A stretch of 64,000 nt of DNA from Copromyces sp. CBS 386.78 (GCA_030685235.1 MU839100.1:454495-518494); one strand, 5' to 3'; positions 11,400 to 23,617 are shown, counted from the first letter of the stretch. Notes: generated by a model from the letters alone, not told the origin. Translations and numbers: made by a program.

Positions 11400-12900
11400 G
11401 CTAGCGGAGGAAATCCTTTCCTATTATTCATATAATTATAAGATCGAATTATAGCCGGGAGAGTAATTTCCTAATATACGGCCTCGATACGTATTATTTA
11501 TAGAAGTAATTATTATTAAAAAGTAAATCGATAATAATTTAAAGAAGAAGTTTATTTGGCCGTTATAATTTACGGCCGCTTCCCCCCTCTTACTAATTAA
11601 GAAACTTAGAAGCGGAGTCTATATTTATATAGATTACCGTAGTATTAATAATATTACGTTGAAAATACGTTATCCGCTACTACTAATTAAAAATTTTTTT
11701 AATACGATTTATAAAGTAAAGATCTTTATAAAATTCGATATTATTACTATATTCAATAGGATTTATATTAAAGAGGGGTATAAATAGTTTACCGCTTTTA
11801 TTACCCGTTTTAGCCTCTATAAATCTATTATATATCTTTTCGGTTTATAAAGCGCGCTGGGGACCTTTTAAAATTATATTAACGATATCCTATATAATAT
11901 TCTCGACGTTTATACTACTATTTATTTTAATAATATTTTAATTTATTCTAATAACGAAGAAAAATATAAAGAATATATTAGGGAAGTTTTATAAAGGATG
12001 ATTAAGGTAGGGCTCTAAATCGATATTAATAAATATGAATTCTATACGTAGCGAATTAAATATTTAAGTTTTATTATTATTTTAAGAGGTTTCGAAATAA
12101 ATTTAAAAAAAGTTTCTATAATTATAATATAGGAAGTTCTAGATTCTAAAAAATCGCTTTAACGCTTTTTAGGATTTACTAACTTCTACCGTCGTTTTAT
12201 TAAGTATTTCTCTATTATTGCTGGCCTATTATATAAATTAATTAAGAAAACGGCGGGATAGGAATAGGAAGAATAATATTAAAAATCCTTCGAAGTATTA
12301 AAGAAGGCTTTTACGAATAGATCCGTATTTCAGATTTATAATTAGTTAAAATAAACCGTTGTAAAAATGGATACTTCTAATTAAGTATATAGAAGTATGT
12401 TATTATAATACGATAATAATAGTATCCTTCGCCCTATTGCCTACTTTAATTAGTAGTACTCTTTAATTAAATATAATTATAGTATTTATAATAAAGAATT
12501 ATTCGCTATTATTAAAGTTCTAAAAGAGTAGCGCCCCGAATTCGAAAGGGTATAATAATCTTTCGAAATTTTTACAGATTATAAGACTTTAAAAACTTTT
12601 ACGACTAATAAATAGCTAATTCCCCGCTATATATAATAGTCCTATTTCCTTTCCTAATTTAATTTTATAATTAAATACCGACCGGATTTATTATAAGTAC
12701 GCCCTAACGCCTTAAATAGGAAATTAAAAAACTTATTTAAAGATAAAATTAACGAGCGGCTACTAATTAAAAATAAAGTTTTATTCGATTATAATATTTT
12801 CGTAAATGGAACTTTCGTTTTAGAAAATAAAAAAGAAGTTATTAATATTAGAACCGAATATATTTACGACTTAGAAGTAATAAATAATAAATTTATTAAC
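11400..12900 (+). pseudogene. Z reverse transcriptase and RNase H, decayed
   Basis: RT blocks can be read in order on the plus strand: VYIYIDYR at about 11,610, KIRYPLLLI at about 11,660, KIFIKFDIITIFNRI at about 11,720, then the catalytic box at 11,923-11,934. There the family's Y-x-D-D is Tyr-Phe-Asn-Asn, so both catalytic Asp codons have become AAT. The connection and RNase H parts follow to about 12.9 kb but are too broken to delimit. Confidence 0.7.
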
Positions 12901-13099
12901 AATTTAATTATAGAGAATTATAAGAAGTCAGCGTTTTTATAAGATTTATTTACTTACTTATCGGACTTTAGCCGCTGTATATAATTTAAGGAAATAAAAG
13001 ATTATTTAAAAAAGGTATCTTTTATTAAATATAAAGTAATATAAGGATAAATATATTTTCGAAGTACCGTTATTATCGACCTTAACAATATTGAACTTT

Positions 13100-14350
13100 A
13101 ATTCTAATTCCTCCGCCGTATATACGATTCGCCGTCTACTAGTTACCTAGGTCGTAAAAAGACCTATTCGTTACTTTCTTAATCTTTTTTTTAGTTAAAG
13201 ATATTTAATACTATTAAAACTTATTATAAAGCCTATTTACCATATATTAAATCTAAATTATTACAATACTCCCTTTATAAATTCCTAAAACTATTAGCGG
13301 TACCCTTCGCCCTATAGAAAGATATTTCCGTAAATTACGTTACCCCTTTAATACCTTGCGTACATCGGGGATAGGAGTTTAAATACGTGGCCGTCGTCGT
13401 TGACCGTTTAATAAAAATACGATATTTTATTCCTACGGTTAGCTTTACGGCCGAGGAATTGGTAGACCGGTTTATTGAAAAGATTTATAGTATTTATAGC
13501 TTATTGGATTCTATTATATTAAATTGCGGCTCCTAATTCGTTTTATAATTTTAGAGAGTTTTATCCTCCTACGTAGAAGTGGCTTTTAAGCCTTCTTCCG
13601 TATTCTACCTAACTATTAACAGTTAAATAGAATATATTAATACGGAAATAGAAAAATATTTTCGTTTCTATATTAATTAGGCGTAGGATGATTAAGTAAA
13701 TTAGTTCTTAATTGCGGAGTTTACTAATAATAATTTAATTTTTGAAATAATAGGAATATTTCCTTTTTTTATTAATTATAATTTCTACCTTTAAATAAGT
13801 ATTGAACTAACGAAGCTATATCTACTAAATTTATTAATTTAGTAGTAAGCGGAGTATTTTAAAGCTAACGAAGTGGCCGACTATTTTAAAAAAGTATTAG
13901 AATACGTTACGGATTAAGTAAAGTAAATTTAATAACGGTACAAAATTAATATTAATATTCGACGAACGGATATTCCGAAGTATAGAATAGGAGATAAAGT
14001 TTTACTTAATACGGAAAACTTTAATATTAGCCGCCCGTACGTAAAGCTTACCCTCCTTTATAAAGGCCCGTTCGAAATTATTAAAGCGGATAGTTATAGA
14101 ATTACGCTTAAATTCCCCGTTAATATAAAGTATAGCCCGACTTTCTACATTAGTAAAATTAAACTATAGGCCGAAGTAGGTATTTTAGGATAATTAGAAG
14201 TATAAAAGGACGTTTATATAAATTAAAGTCGTAGTATAAAGAAGATTAATAACGAGGAGGATTTAGTAGAATAGAATTTCGTTAAAATTAACGGTTATTA
14301 TAAAGCGGTTAATAGTTGTTAGGAATATTTCGTTATTTAGGTACTACTTT
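13100..14350 (+). pseudogene. Z integrase and chromodomain-like C-terminus, decayed
   Basis: The plus strand reads KYVAVVVDRLIKIRYF at about 13,380-13,430, the first catalytic-Asp region of the integrase core. SFTAEELVDRF and an LNCGS block (normally SDRGS, second Asp lost) follow, then INTEIEKYF at about 13,640 near the catalytic Glu. At about 13.99-14.16 kb comes the C-terminal barrel (KLTLLYKGPFEIIKA). A weak chromodomain-like KINGYYKAV stretch lies near 14,290. Confidence 0.65.
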
Positions 14351-14659
14351 ATTAACTTTTATAGTAGCCGCGTGTTAATGTGGCTATGTCCTTTAATGTA
14401 ATACGGTAATTTTACGAAGTATACTTAGAAATTCTAATACCCTTAAATTAACTAGCGGCGGAGCGGAAGCGAAGGAGGGCGTTAGAAGAGATAGAGGAGC
14501 CGGCTATAAAAGCGGAAGTTCTGCGAGTGAGGTACGAGAGGAGGTCGTTACAATTGGCGGCTATAGAAGTTTTTTACGGTTGGATTAAACATTTAATAGG
14601 GTTATCTATTATTTTATATAATTTTAGTTAACTATATAGCTTCTTTTAGGTAGGGGTAG

Positions 14660-14891
14660 TATTATAGGGTTAGCCTATATTATATATGCTGGTAATAGTA
14701 GCTCTCTGAGATTACTATTATTATTTCGGTTGATTGGCTGCGGCCTCCCGCTATAGACCCACTAGTTTATAGCTCGAGTTTTATAAAGCCTATTTCCCGA
14801 ACGTACTTCTATACTTCTCTTCCTTTCCTCTCCTCGTACAATTACGCATATCTAATATCTACACCCAACCTCTCGCCCTCTACCCATGATA
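14660..14891 (+). repeat. 3' LTR of Z
   Basis: This LTR has the same 232-base length as the 5' copy. It starts TATTATAGGG and ends CCCATGATA. The differences I checked against the 5' LTR are transitions. A polypurine-like tract (AGGTAGGGGTAG) stands directly before it. Confidence 0.9.
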
Positions 14892-14896
14892 CTATT

Positions 14897-17470
14897 ATTA
14901 AAATCCGGACGTAATTTTTTAATACGGAATCCGAAATAAGTTAGAAATTTTAAACCTCCTAGTCGTCGTTGGTAGGTTAGTCCTAATCGCGGTAGGATAA
15001 AGTATCCGGTATAATTATTTCTTTACCCGGATAATATTAAAATTCGAAATTAAAGCGGGAAAAATATTTGGCCTAACGGGCTTACTTTTTTAAAAAGTAT
15101 TACCAGGTTATAAAATATTTTAAATTATAATAATCTATAAAGATAATAAAGGTTTTATAGTTATAGAATTCGGCCTACTATTCCTTTAAATAATCGATAA
15201 TAATAAATATTTCTTTATTATAAATAGGGTAATTATATTCCGCTAAAAATAATTTCCGGGAGTAGAAGGTAACGGCTTTCTACTAACCGTTAACCTTTTA
15301 AATAAAATAATTACTTAAAGTAAAACTACTATAATCGGTCTTTAGAAATATTAGGCGGTCTAAATCCTATTCTATAAGGATCGGCGCCTATATAAAAAGG
15401 ATTTTAAATAGTTAGAAAGCTTCTTCGTATATAATAATCTATTCGAACGTTATACCTTTATTCGTTAAAATTGTAAGCGGGGCGATAATTAATAAGAAAT
15501 TTAATATAAATATCTAGTAATAGTTAATAAAATTAAGGAAAATATAAATTCCCTTCTAAGAAATTAAAATTGCTTATTCGAAGATCGTTTTAATTTTATC
15601 CGGATTAATTTATATACTTACTCCCGCGTAAATAATAAAATTTAAATATTTAACATTTTTAACCGCGAATTCGTATTTATCCGGATTTAAGTAGAATTTA
15701 ATATCCCGGAAGCGCTCTAATATTAGCCGGACCTTCTCTATATAATCCTCTTTAAATCCGTCCGTAAAAATTAAAACGTTATTTATATAGGCTAAATAAA
15801 AATTATTAAAATAATTATTAAGTATACTATTAATATACTACTAAAAGGCGATTAAAATTCTATAAAAATTGAAAAGTATTACTAACTATTCGAATAACCT
15901 ATATCGGGTCTTAAATACTATCTTCGGCTCCTCCCCTTCTACTATATAAATTTTATAGAATATTTATATTATATTTACTTTTAAATATTAAATTATATTT
16001 TTTAATATTCGAAAAATTTTGTATATAAGTAGGAAGGGATAACGGTCCGTATAGGTAATAGTATTAAAGGCCTAATAATTGTAATAGAATTGGAGGCCGC
16101 TACTAGGCTTCTAGGCGAAGAAGATTAGAACTTCCGTTTCGGAACTACTAATACGAATAAACCCCTTATTTAATAAGTCCCTTAAAATCTTTTTAAATAT
16201 TAGGAATTCTTCTTGAAATATACTATATAAGGGGCCGTATAGGAAGGGAAAACCTTTACCGTCGGGACCCTTTTTAAATTCTATCTTTAAATTAATACCT
16301 AATTTATATTTATTAAAGTAATTAATTTCCTACTTCCGGAAGAGGGGTAGGAAATCCTAAAACTCTTGAAGGATTATTTATTAGAATTCTTCGTTAATAC
16401 GAACCCTTTTAAGGATTAAAACTTTCTCAATATTTTTTATTATAACAGCAAAAATAAAAGTATTTATAACCTCCCGGCCGTATTCCTTCTTAATACGCTT
16501 ATAAATACCTACGAAGGTAATAATTATAATATAGACCGCTCCTTTAAATTCTTATAATATTAGGGAAGGCTCGAACCTTTCCGGGTTAATATAATCGATT
16601 TAAAACTTTATAATTCCGTACTAAAAATATTTTTCGTAAGGGATAGAATAAATTTTATTAGCTATAAATTATAATTTACCGAAAATAATAGAGTATTCTA
16701 ATTCCGGGACAATATAAATATAAATTAAAGATATTTTCCCTTACAATTTAAAAAGGAAATAGGTAATACCCCGGATAGTAGTACCCTTTATAGTAATTAA
16801 AATACCCTAGACTTATTTAATTAGAATAAGAACAATAGGGATTTAAAAATTTTTAATAATATTTTTATTAATTGTAATAAAGTACTAATATCCTTTATTA
16901 ATAAAAATATAGAATAAATTTATAGAATTAATAACGATTAATATTAAAGTAAATTCTATTTTTATTTATAGTTTAAATTCTTCTACCTTATTTAATACTT
17001 CGGAGGAGGGTTCTAGTGCCCGACTTTATATCGGAATTACTCTTTTCCTTACTCTATATTAGAAGTATTTAAATCTTCTTCGGTATTTTCTTTATTTTTT
17101 AATAAGGGGGCAATTTAAATAGTTTAAATATAGATACCTTTATTACTTTAGGGGTTAATAGCTAGGAAATAAAGGTATTTAGTAATTATATACTTAAAAG
17201 CCTTATAGTAAATATAATAGCCTTCTACTCTATACTTATCGTATTCCTTTTAAAGGACCTATTTAATTCGGCCCCTCTATTAAAAGGAGGAACCTCTACT
17301 ACGGATTCTATAAATATTGTAAATATTAATTATAATTATAATAATATTTCTATTAATATTATATTAAGGCTTAAAGGACGAACCGGAAGTAGCGCTTCGG
17401 GACTATTATTAGGTATTAGAGCAACTTAAACTATTAATAATAAGTAAATAGGCCGTAAAGCATTAGTTCT
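14897..17470 (-). pseudogene. W protease, reverse transcriptase and RNase H part, decayed
   Basis: Minus-strand reading around 15,790-15,640 gives the RT catalytic region and its downstream blocks: AYINNVLIFTDG, EKVRLILERFRD, LNPDKYEFAVKNVKYL. The catalytic Tyr-x-Asp-Asp is Tyr-Ile-Asn-Asn at 15,778-15,789. Earlier RT blocks lie towards 16.4 kb and RNase H between about 15.5 and 14.9 kb, where the frame stops at the Z target site. The protease should lie near 16.9-17.3 kb, but I could not pin it. Confidence 0.65.
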
Positions 17471-17479
17471 AATTACTAT

Positions 17480-18330
17480 TATTATAGAAGAAAGTTTAAT
17501 AAAAGGTCTAGAATTTTCTAATTTTCTCGTATTTACAGGTAATATTTTAGAATTACTCTACGTAAGTTAAATAATCGTTAGAAAATTCAATTATAAAGAA
17601 ATAATTATTAAATTTTTTATTAATAATATAGTGTAGGAAGCTAAATTTAATTCGACTATTCTAATTATAATTATTAAATTTCAAAAGTTCGTCGTTAAAA
17701 TTAGTATAAAATTCCGAAAATAATTCGCTATCCTTTTACCGCATTTTAATAAAATTATTGAAGGCTTAGTCTTATATATATCGGGTGCCGAAGACCTATC
17801 GGATTTATTTTAGCAGTTCGGCTGGGTTTTCTTAACCTATAAGAGTTTAATATATTTAGTACCCTTCGAAGCGTTATTACTTCTCGTTAAGTAAGATATT
17901 AAAAATTTCGATCTACGCCGCCTTTATATTAATACGGAAACCCTTTTTAAAATCGGCGTTATAAATCTTAATAAGCTTATTATAATAAAATATAAAAATA
18001 TTAAATTTACTATCCTATTTAGGGAATTCGAGGGGTTTACGTTAGTAAGGTTTAGAATCCTTATTAGAAGAAGAGGAATCGTTATTTCTAAACTTCTCTT
18101 TACTTTTACTATTATTTTTCTTATTACTAGAGTCCTATTTAGTAAGAAAATTAAATATAAATTTAAAGGTAGGTTAAAAGTAGGAGGAAAAGGGAATTAT
18201 AAATTTAACTTTATTCTTAAATTCGGGGCTCGTCTATAAAATACGGACGAGGGAGCCGAATAAACCGGTAGTATTAATACTATTAATACTTTTAATAATA
18301 TTTCCAATTCCCTCGGTAGGAAGTTAGGTA
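17480..18330 (-). pseudogene. W gag, decayed
   Basis: The minus-strand frame from about 18,330 reads as a Gag capsid: LFGSLVRIL, a Ser/Lys/Asn-rich linker, PLEFPK, FYYNKLIKIYNADFKKGF, FNNFIKMR, ELFSEFYTNFNDELLKFN. Stops are TAA/TAG at expected Gln codons. The zinc knuckle was not located with confidence. Confidence 0.6.
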
Positions 18331-18463
18331 TCGTAATATTCTTCTATATCGATATTAATATTATTATTATTAGGTATAGTAAATATAATTATTCTAATAC
18401 TAATATATTATTGCGCTTACAACTATAAGTAATCCTTCCTTCTAGTAGGTAGGTAGAACCTAA

Positions 18464-18740
18464 TATAAGGGTACAGTAGAATAATACGTAAATACTAATT
18501 AAAAGGTAATTTATTAAAGTTCTACGAAGGGAAAAGGGGAGAAAGACTAGCCTGTAGGGCGGTTTAGCTATTTATCTTTTTATAGCCGTATACCGTACGT
18601 AGATACCTAATTGTCTAAAGTAATATAGTAGGGGTTAGAGGAGCCTTGAAGGTACTCGAAGGGCGTGCCGGCTTGCCGTACCGGCACCGGTCTGGCTAAC
18701 CGTATGCCAGATGCCAGTACTGGGCGCCAAACCCATAACA
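18464..18740 (-). repeat. 5' LTR of W with an unmutated outer third
   Basis: This 277-base LTR is identical in length to 4,143-4,419. The first two thirds are RIPed, but from about 18,655 to 18,740 the sequence is GC-rich and intact (GGGCGTGCCGGCTTGCCGTA and onwards), up to the CCCATAACA end. The switch inside one LTR is abrupt. Confidence 0.92.
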
Positions 18741-19573
18741 TTACTTTTTTAATAAAAGGCCATTATTTATTAAGCGGGGGTATATAGAATACGTTAAATT
18801 CAGTAGGATTAAGTTTTTGGGTACGTAATTTATAGTTAGGGGTATTTTTTTAATTAACGAAATGATAAAGAAAGTAATTTAGTATGGGAATTTTCGTATC
18901 GCGGTTGTAATTACGTTCGACCTTCTTTTTAGGAGGTAGATAATTATATATTTTATTATAGTATTATTAATAGAAGGGTTTGATTTTGGGATTGGGTTTC
19001 TGCCAGGTAGTAATATTATTATAAAAGTAGCGGGGTTCGTCGTCCGAATTAACAGTAAATAAAAAGGATATATTAATAGAAGAAGATAAAGAAGATAAAT
19101 AAAAAGAATTTAATAATATTTTATTAAATTGAGGGGTTTAAGTAGTTGGAGGGGTAGGGAGGGGAATTGTACAATAAAATATAGTTAGGGTAATAATAGT
19201 TTAGGTTGGTGATAATTTAAAAAGAAATTTACCTTAAGGTCGGTCGGGTTTTAATTATAAAAATTTTAGGGATTTTAATTTTAGGAATCTTAGGAATCTT
19301 TATAGCGGTGAGCTTAATATATTTAATGCTTGCTTCTTTGATAAAATATTATATTGCGATTGATAGTTTGGTATTATATTGTTTTTTGATTGATTTTAGT
19401 AATTTTGGCGATGTAGGGGTACGAATTAGAATCGTAAAAAGTAGTTATAAAAAAGAGGGGGATAAAGGTGGGGAGGTTGGGCGAAATTCTGTAAAATTAT
19501 TAGTACGGGGAGTACGGATGCCAAAGTTAGTTGTAGGAGGCTGGCGGGTATTAGTAAGGGGGTGCTAATTGTA
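18741..19573. other. AT-rich spacer between W and the gene island
   Basis: It begins with the TTACT target duplication of W (18,741-18,745) and is A+T-rich with mild RIP-like composition, fading rightwards. A plus-strand frame of 86 codons near 19.3-19.57 kb has no recognisable features and I do not call it a gene. Confidence 0.5.
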
Positions 19574-19635
19574 TAGCGCTCGCTTAGATACCTATATTGG
19601 GTAATAGTGCTCGCTTAGATACCTATATTGGGAAG
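19574..19635. repeat. Tandem 31-base repeat, two copies, at the island edge
   Basis: Units at 19,574-19,604 and 19,605-19,635 share GCTCGCTTAGATACCTATAT and differ at only a few positions. They sit exactly where AT-rich DNA gives way to GC-balanced DNA. Confidence 0.85.
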
Positions 19636-22600
19636 TGCGGGCCCGGCAGATGGTTATGTGGGACCGCCAAACCTGTTCGAGCAAAAACAAATTGAGTTGG
19701 AAAAAGCGGTACCCGATAAAGGCCGGGCCGGACGTCATAACCTAATGCAACAAACTAGCGTAGGGGCATGCGAGAACAGGCATCGTAAAGGTAATCCCCA
19801 CATCAGACATTGCTAGGAAGAGTTTGACGGGGACCGGATGAAAGTTTCCACTTGCCAGCTATACCTACCTTAGGTAAGTAGTCGACTGTGGCGAGCCGGA
19901 AGTAGAACCTCACATCAGAGGGCCGGAGCAAACTGTGATGAACCCTCGAAAAAGAAGCGAGAACGAACTCGACCAGCAAGCACGATACACGACAGCCGAA
20001 TCTCTGCGGCCGTTGCGCTAGCCCGAACGACAACTTGAGCACACAACTACACGGTGCACACTTGCTGCCGTGATTCGCAAGTCCGGCATCCCAGAGGCTT
20101 GCCACATCGCCAAACTCGAAGCAAGAGAGACCCAGCTGGGTACAGATTAACGGTCGGTGAGAAACAAATGCAAGTGAAGAATGAAGACGAAAACTGAGAT
20201 TCCCGACAACCTGTCGAACCTGTCGATCTGACTCGGCGTCAGTCCCGAAGGAGGGACAGAAAGTGAAGGGACCATGGAGGGGACTTGATGGCCATTGCGG
20301 TCCAAGCAGCCCAAGTCTTCCCGCCATGTTGTGTAACTTGAGTGACCCGAAATACAACTCAGTGAAACTGAACGAACCTTATCTAGAACTGGTATATGGA
20401 AGATGGCTGAAAGCAAAGGTTAAACGAAGGTAACACAGATGAGGATGGTACCCCAGGAATGTTGTGCATGTATTGGTGTGTGGTTGTTGTTTGAGATGAG
20501 CAAGCAACTGGTCACGATGTGACTCAACGTACCACGGTGCCTGTCTTGTCAACCTGTGCCAATTGGTGACCAAACCCATTTCAAATCTGACAAAAGAGGA
20601 CGTCATTGCAGTTCAGGATCTTGATAATACACGTAAACGTTGGTTTTCAGCTTTCGTGAATATGAAGACAGCAGGACCAAGTTGTCCACACCCCCCTTTC
20701 CGAAAATCTGCAAATGCACAGGAGGCGAGAGGATAGTGAATGGTTGGCCTACCTCTACCTTAATGACTGACCGAGTGACGCCTGGGTCGGAGCGGTTAAT
20801 ACAAGCCCCAGGTGCGCTTCACAGATCAACGGGACAGGGACCCGCCGTTGAAGACAACCGATGATAGAAGTTGCGCCTCATTGCTCGCATCTGATCTGTT
20901 CTCAGAGTAGTCGGCAATGAGCAACGGATGAGACACGACTCGGTGACATGTCCGAACAGTGCCTGGTTGATCGAGCCGTTCTGGAATTACCCATGAGGTA
21001 GGTGACATAAGGATGGCGGAAGCGGCCACGATGGCTTTCGTTGAAGATTTCGAAACTTCTTGGGCTAGCAGCTCGCCATGCGCAGCGCCGCAGCCAGCCG
21101 AGGAACAGTAGGAAACAACGAGTGTCCAATGAAGGCGCCCGTCTTGCTACCTAGCCCGATCTGGGCAATCTTGCTTGGACCCGCATCGAAGCATACACAG
21201 TGGTGACAGTGGTACGGTGCTTCTGCCATATCGAATCGGCCGACTGCGTGGTCTTGCCGGGGCGGACCGGCTGCCGGAGATTTCCTTGGGAGACCAGGCG
21301 GTTTCCGCTCACACCATCAAAAGACAGGAGGGACACTTTCCCCTCGAGTTCGCTTGCGGTAGAGGTAAGGAAGGGGTAAGGTAGCCCGCGAGACCGCGGC
21401 AGCTGGTTATTTGACCTTTGTTAGCGGAAGTTGCTTTTTGAGTAGCAACCTGAAAATGGTGATATCCGGGATGTCTCCGAGGACTGGAGTTGAAGCGAGG
21501 GAAGAGCAGCCCGGACCCGTGGGAACTTGAGGGAAGCGGCAGCGGCAGGCCGGCAGGCGTACAGTAAAACTGCAGACATAGGTACCTACCTAGAACTGCA
21601 GCTCACAGGATGGCGTTTGAATTCCAGCTGAGGTATGTATCTACCTTACCTGCGAAGAGTTGGCTTCGTTGGATGGAAGGCATGATCTTGGGTGAGGTGG
21701 AATGTGGAATGGTGTAAACGATGGAATTGGAGGTCACACACTTCTTTCTTCGATCATGATATTGGAGCATGGAAGAATTGGAGGGAATGTGCAAACAAGG
21801 CATGGGTCGTACCCGCCTTGACAGGTGGTGGCATCAAAAGGCAGGATGGAAGTGGAAGTTAGGAAAGGTGGTCTGAGAAACTTCAGGGTACCGACCCGCC
21901 CCGCCGCCCCGCCCCGCGCACCCACACTTCACCCCCGACCCGCGGCCTTGCTGCCAGTACCATGTAACTTTACGCAAGACGGTTGGGCCAAGGGGTAGTA
22001 GTGAGACATGGGATTGAACGTCGCCGCGAGCCGCAACCGAGGTGAGATATAGCAAACAACCTCAAACATTCGGAAAAGCTACTTGGTAGCCTAGACCCCA
22101 CTTTTCTGGGTGTGCAGCCAATCTCTGGCTCGCAACTGCGTGCGCCCGGGCCAACCTGAACAACTGCCAGCCAAGTGCATTCGCTTTCGTGCTGCTATTG
22201 CCATTGACATTGACAACGACGGCGACGGCGATAGCGATAGCGACGGAGATGTCAATGTTGATGGTCTTATTGTTATTGTTATTCCTATTAGATCACCTTA
22301 AGCGCCTGCTTGCTTTTGGTTACTTAGGTAGGGAGGCGTAGACGGCGCACTTTCTAGTACCCACCCTCCCGGTACTTATACGGTGGGCAGCAAAGGCTTC
22401 AACCTGCGTTCAACAGCTGGACCAGCCAAGGCAGCATTTTAAACAGCAAAAAGCAAGCAACGACACCAGTATCACCAGCTTCCAATTGACTAAGTTGAAA
22501 ATAATGAATAATGAGGATTTGGTGATGTGCCTTGTAAGTTTTTGCGCGGCTGACACAGATATGGGCATGGCTACCTCTACACTGAGAGTAGTAGGATTAG

Positions 22601-23311
22601 TCAGGTAGGTTTTCTACGCTAGCCAACTAAGGTACCGTAGCTTTACCGTCAAACATTGCACCTTGCGGTGCGTGCGCCTGGTTTGGCGCTGGTTTGGATG
22701 TCGTAGAGTTGATGGATTCGGGGGGGCATGAGGACCATCAGGGATCATGCCTGTCGACGTATGTGCACAGCGACAAGCCGGTTGCGATCCGCATTCCCCG
22801 TCAACTTACAGCGGGCCCACCCACCTGGTTCAACGGAGGTTGTTTCTGTTGAGCCCAGCCCGGGCAGCGCCAGGTGAGCTTGGTGGGGCTTTACACATCA
22901 CCCCTGGTTTAATTGTTGGTGTGGTACTTGCAGAAGGCACCTTCACCACTTTCAGGCTGGATAGGTGGGACTTCTGGCCTCAGAAGCCTCTGGTTCGTTA
23001 TTGCCCGCTGGGAATGGAGTCAAGTTTTGGTGCATCATGTGTGCGAGACACGATAAATCGTTCTTCTTGGCCTGGTCTTGCGGTGGTTTGTGCCAATAGA
23101 GCGTCGGAATCCCTTGTCTTTTCCCTGGTCTGAAGACGTTGCAAGTCTCGCGCTAACAATCAAACCAGGGCTGATGTATAAAATACTTATCAGCGCGTAC
23201 AGTACAAACTATTACGGGACATACATGCCTTAATTACCGTACGGGGTCATAAATCCCTACGTAATTGCAGACTTTGGACATTGTAATCGTGGCTGACAGA
23301 CACCAACAAGT
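19636..23311. other. GC-balanced intergenic DNA, no convincing gene
   Basis: Many short frames of 60-180 codons occur on both strands, but none shows domain features. A hexamer-like microsatellite (GACGGC/GATAGC) lies at 22,211-22,250, and G/C-rich homonucleotide runs lie near 21,895-21,925. The best frame is an ATG-started 128-codon plus ORF at 22,747-23,133 without recognisable features. TAGGTACCTACC-type short palindromic motifs recur (about 19,862 and 21,579). Confidence 0.5.
22211..22250. repeat. Microsatellite, GACGGC/GATAGC hexamers
   Basis: About 40 bases are built from GACGGC and GATAGC variants in intergenic DNA. Confidence 0.8.
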
Positions 23312-23617
23312 CTATATATCTGCAAAAGAAATATATCCGGCGTCATCGCAGCATTGGCATCCGTCTTTGGACAAGTGGTGACACACATCACAGTTGCGCC
23401 TGCATTCGCTGAAGCCCACAACGGCAAGGAAGGTGCAGGGTTGCAGACCGAGTCCTGCGAGCAAACCAGGCATGTCCAGCTCGCGCAGCCAATTGGCAAG
23501 GACGAGCCACTTCGTCTCATACTTAGCTTTCTACGACGTTACTGACTGACTCAACATCATGTAGGCAAGTACTTCCCTCAACCCAGGCATGCAACTTCCA
23601 CTTCTGTTGTCTACCAT
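23312..23617 (-). CDS. Candidate small Cys-rich protein, two exons (about 87 aa)
   Basis: I propose this from codon pattern and composition; it matches no family I know. Exon 2 (23,530-23,312, ending in TAG) reads AKYETKWLVLANWLREL, then LAGLGLQPCTFLAVVG, then SECRRNCDVCHHLSKDGCQC. That is eight Cys in the 87 residues, seven of them in exon 2, plus a His pair, which could bind metal or form disulfides. Third codon positions are about two thirds G/C, higher than in the competing 87-codon frame on the same strand (23,257-23,520). Exon 1 (23,617-23,573) would start with ATG and give MVDNRSGSCMPGLRE. The intron (23,572-23,531, GT...TAG, 42 bases) is short with a weak donor, so exon 1 is the least sure part and the true 5' end may lie upstream. 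Confidence 0.33.

Larger units (their letters stand above)
7792..14891 (+). mobile_element. Complete Ty3/gypsy LTR retrotransposon Z, nested in W, RIP-inactivated
   Basis: Z is 7,100 bases long with two 232-base LTRs and a 5-base target duplication. On the plus strand it holds gag with zinc knuckle (about 8.6-9.8 kb), protease (10.1-10.35 kb), reverse transcriptase and RNase H (about 11.4-12.9 kb), integrase (about 13.1-14.2 kb) and a chromodomain-like end (about 14.25-14.35 kb). The gag-protease-RT-RNaseH-integrase order is that of Ty3/gypsy. Every domain has stops, and key residues are lost by C-to-T or G-to-A changes. It lies wholly between the RNase H and integrase parts of W, so it is the younger insertion. 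Confidence 0.92.
4143..18740 (-). mobile_element. Ty3/gypsy LTR retrotransposon W, interrupted by element Z
   Basis: Two direct 277-base LTRs (4,143-4,419 and 18,464-18,740) bound the element, and TTACT lies at both outer edges (4,138-4,142 and 18,741-18,745) as a 5-base target duplication. The coding order on the minus strand is gag (about 18.3-17.5 kb), protease/RT/RNase H (17.4-14.9 kb), then after the Z insertion integrase and a chromodomain-like end (7.79-6.2 kb). All frames are ruined by RIP. Without Z the element would be about 7.5 kb, normal for the family. A plus-strand frame at 4.7-6.1 kb is an extra. Confidence 0.9.
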
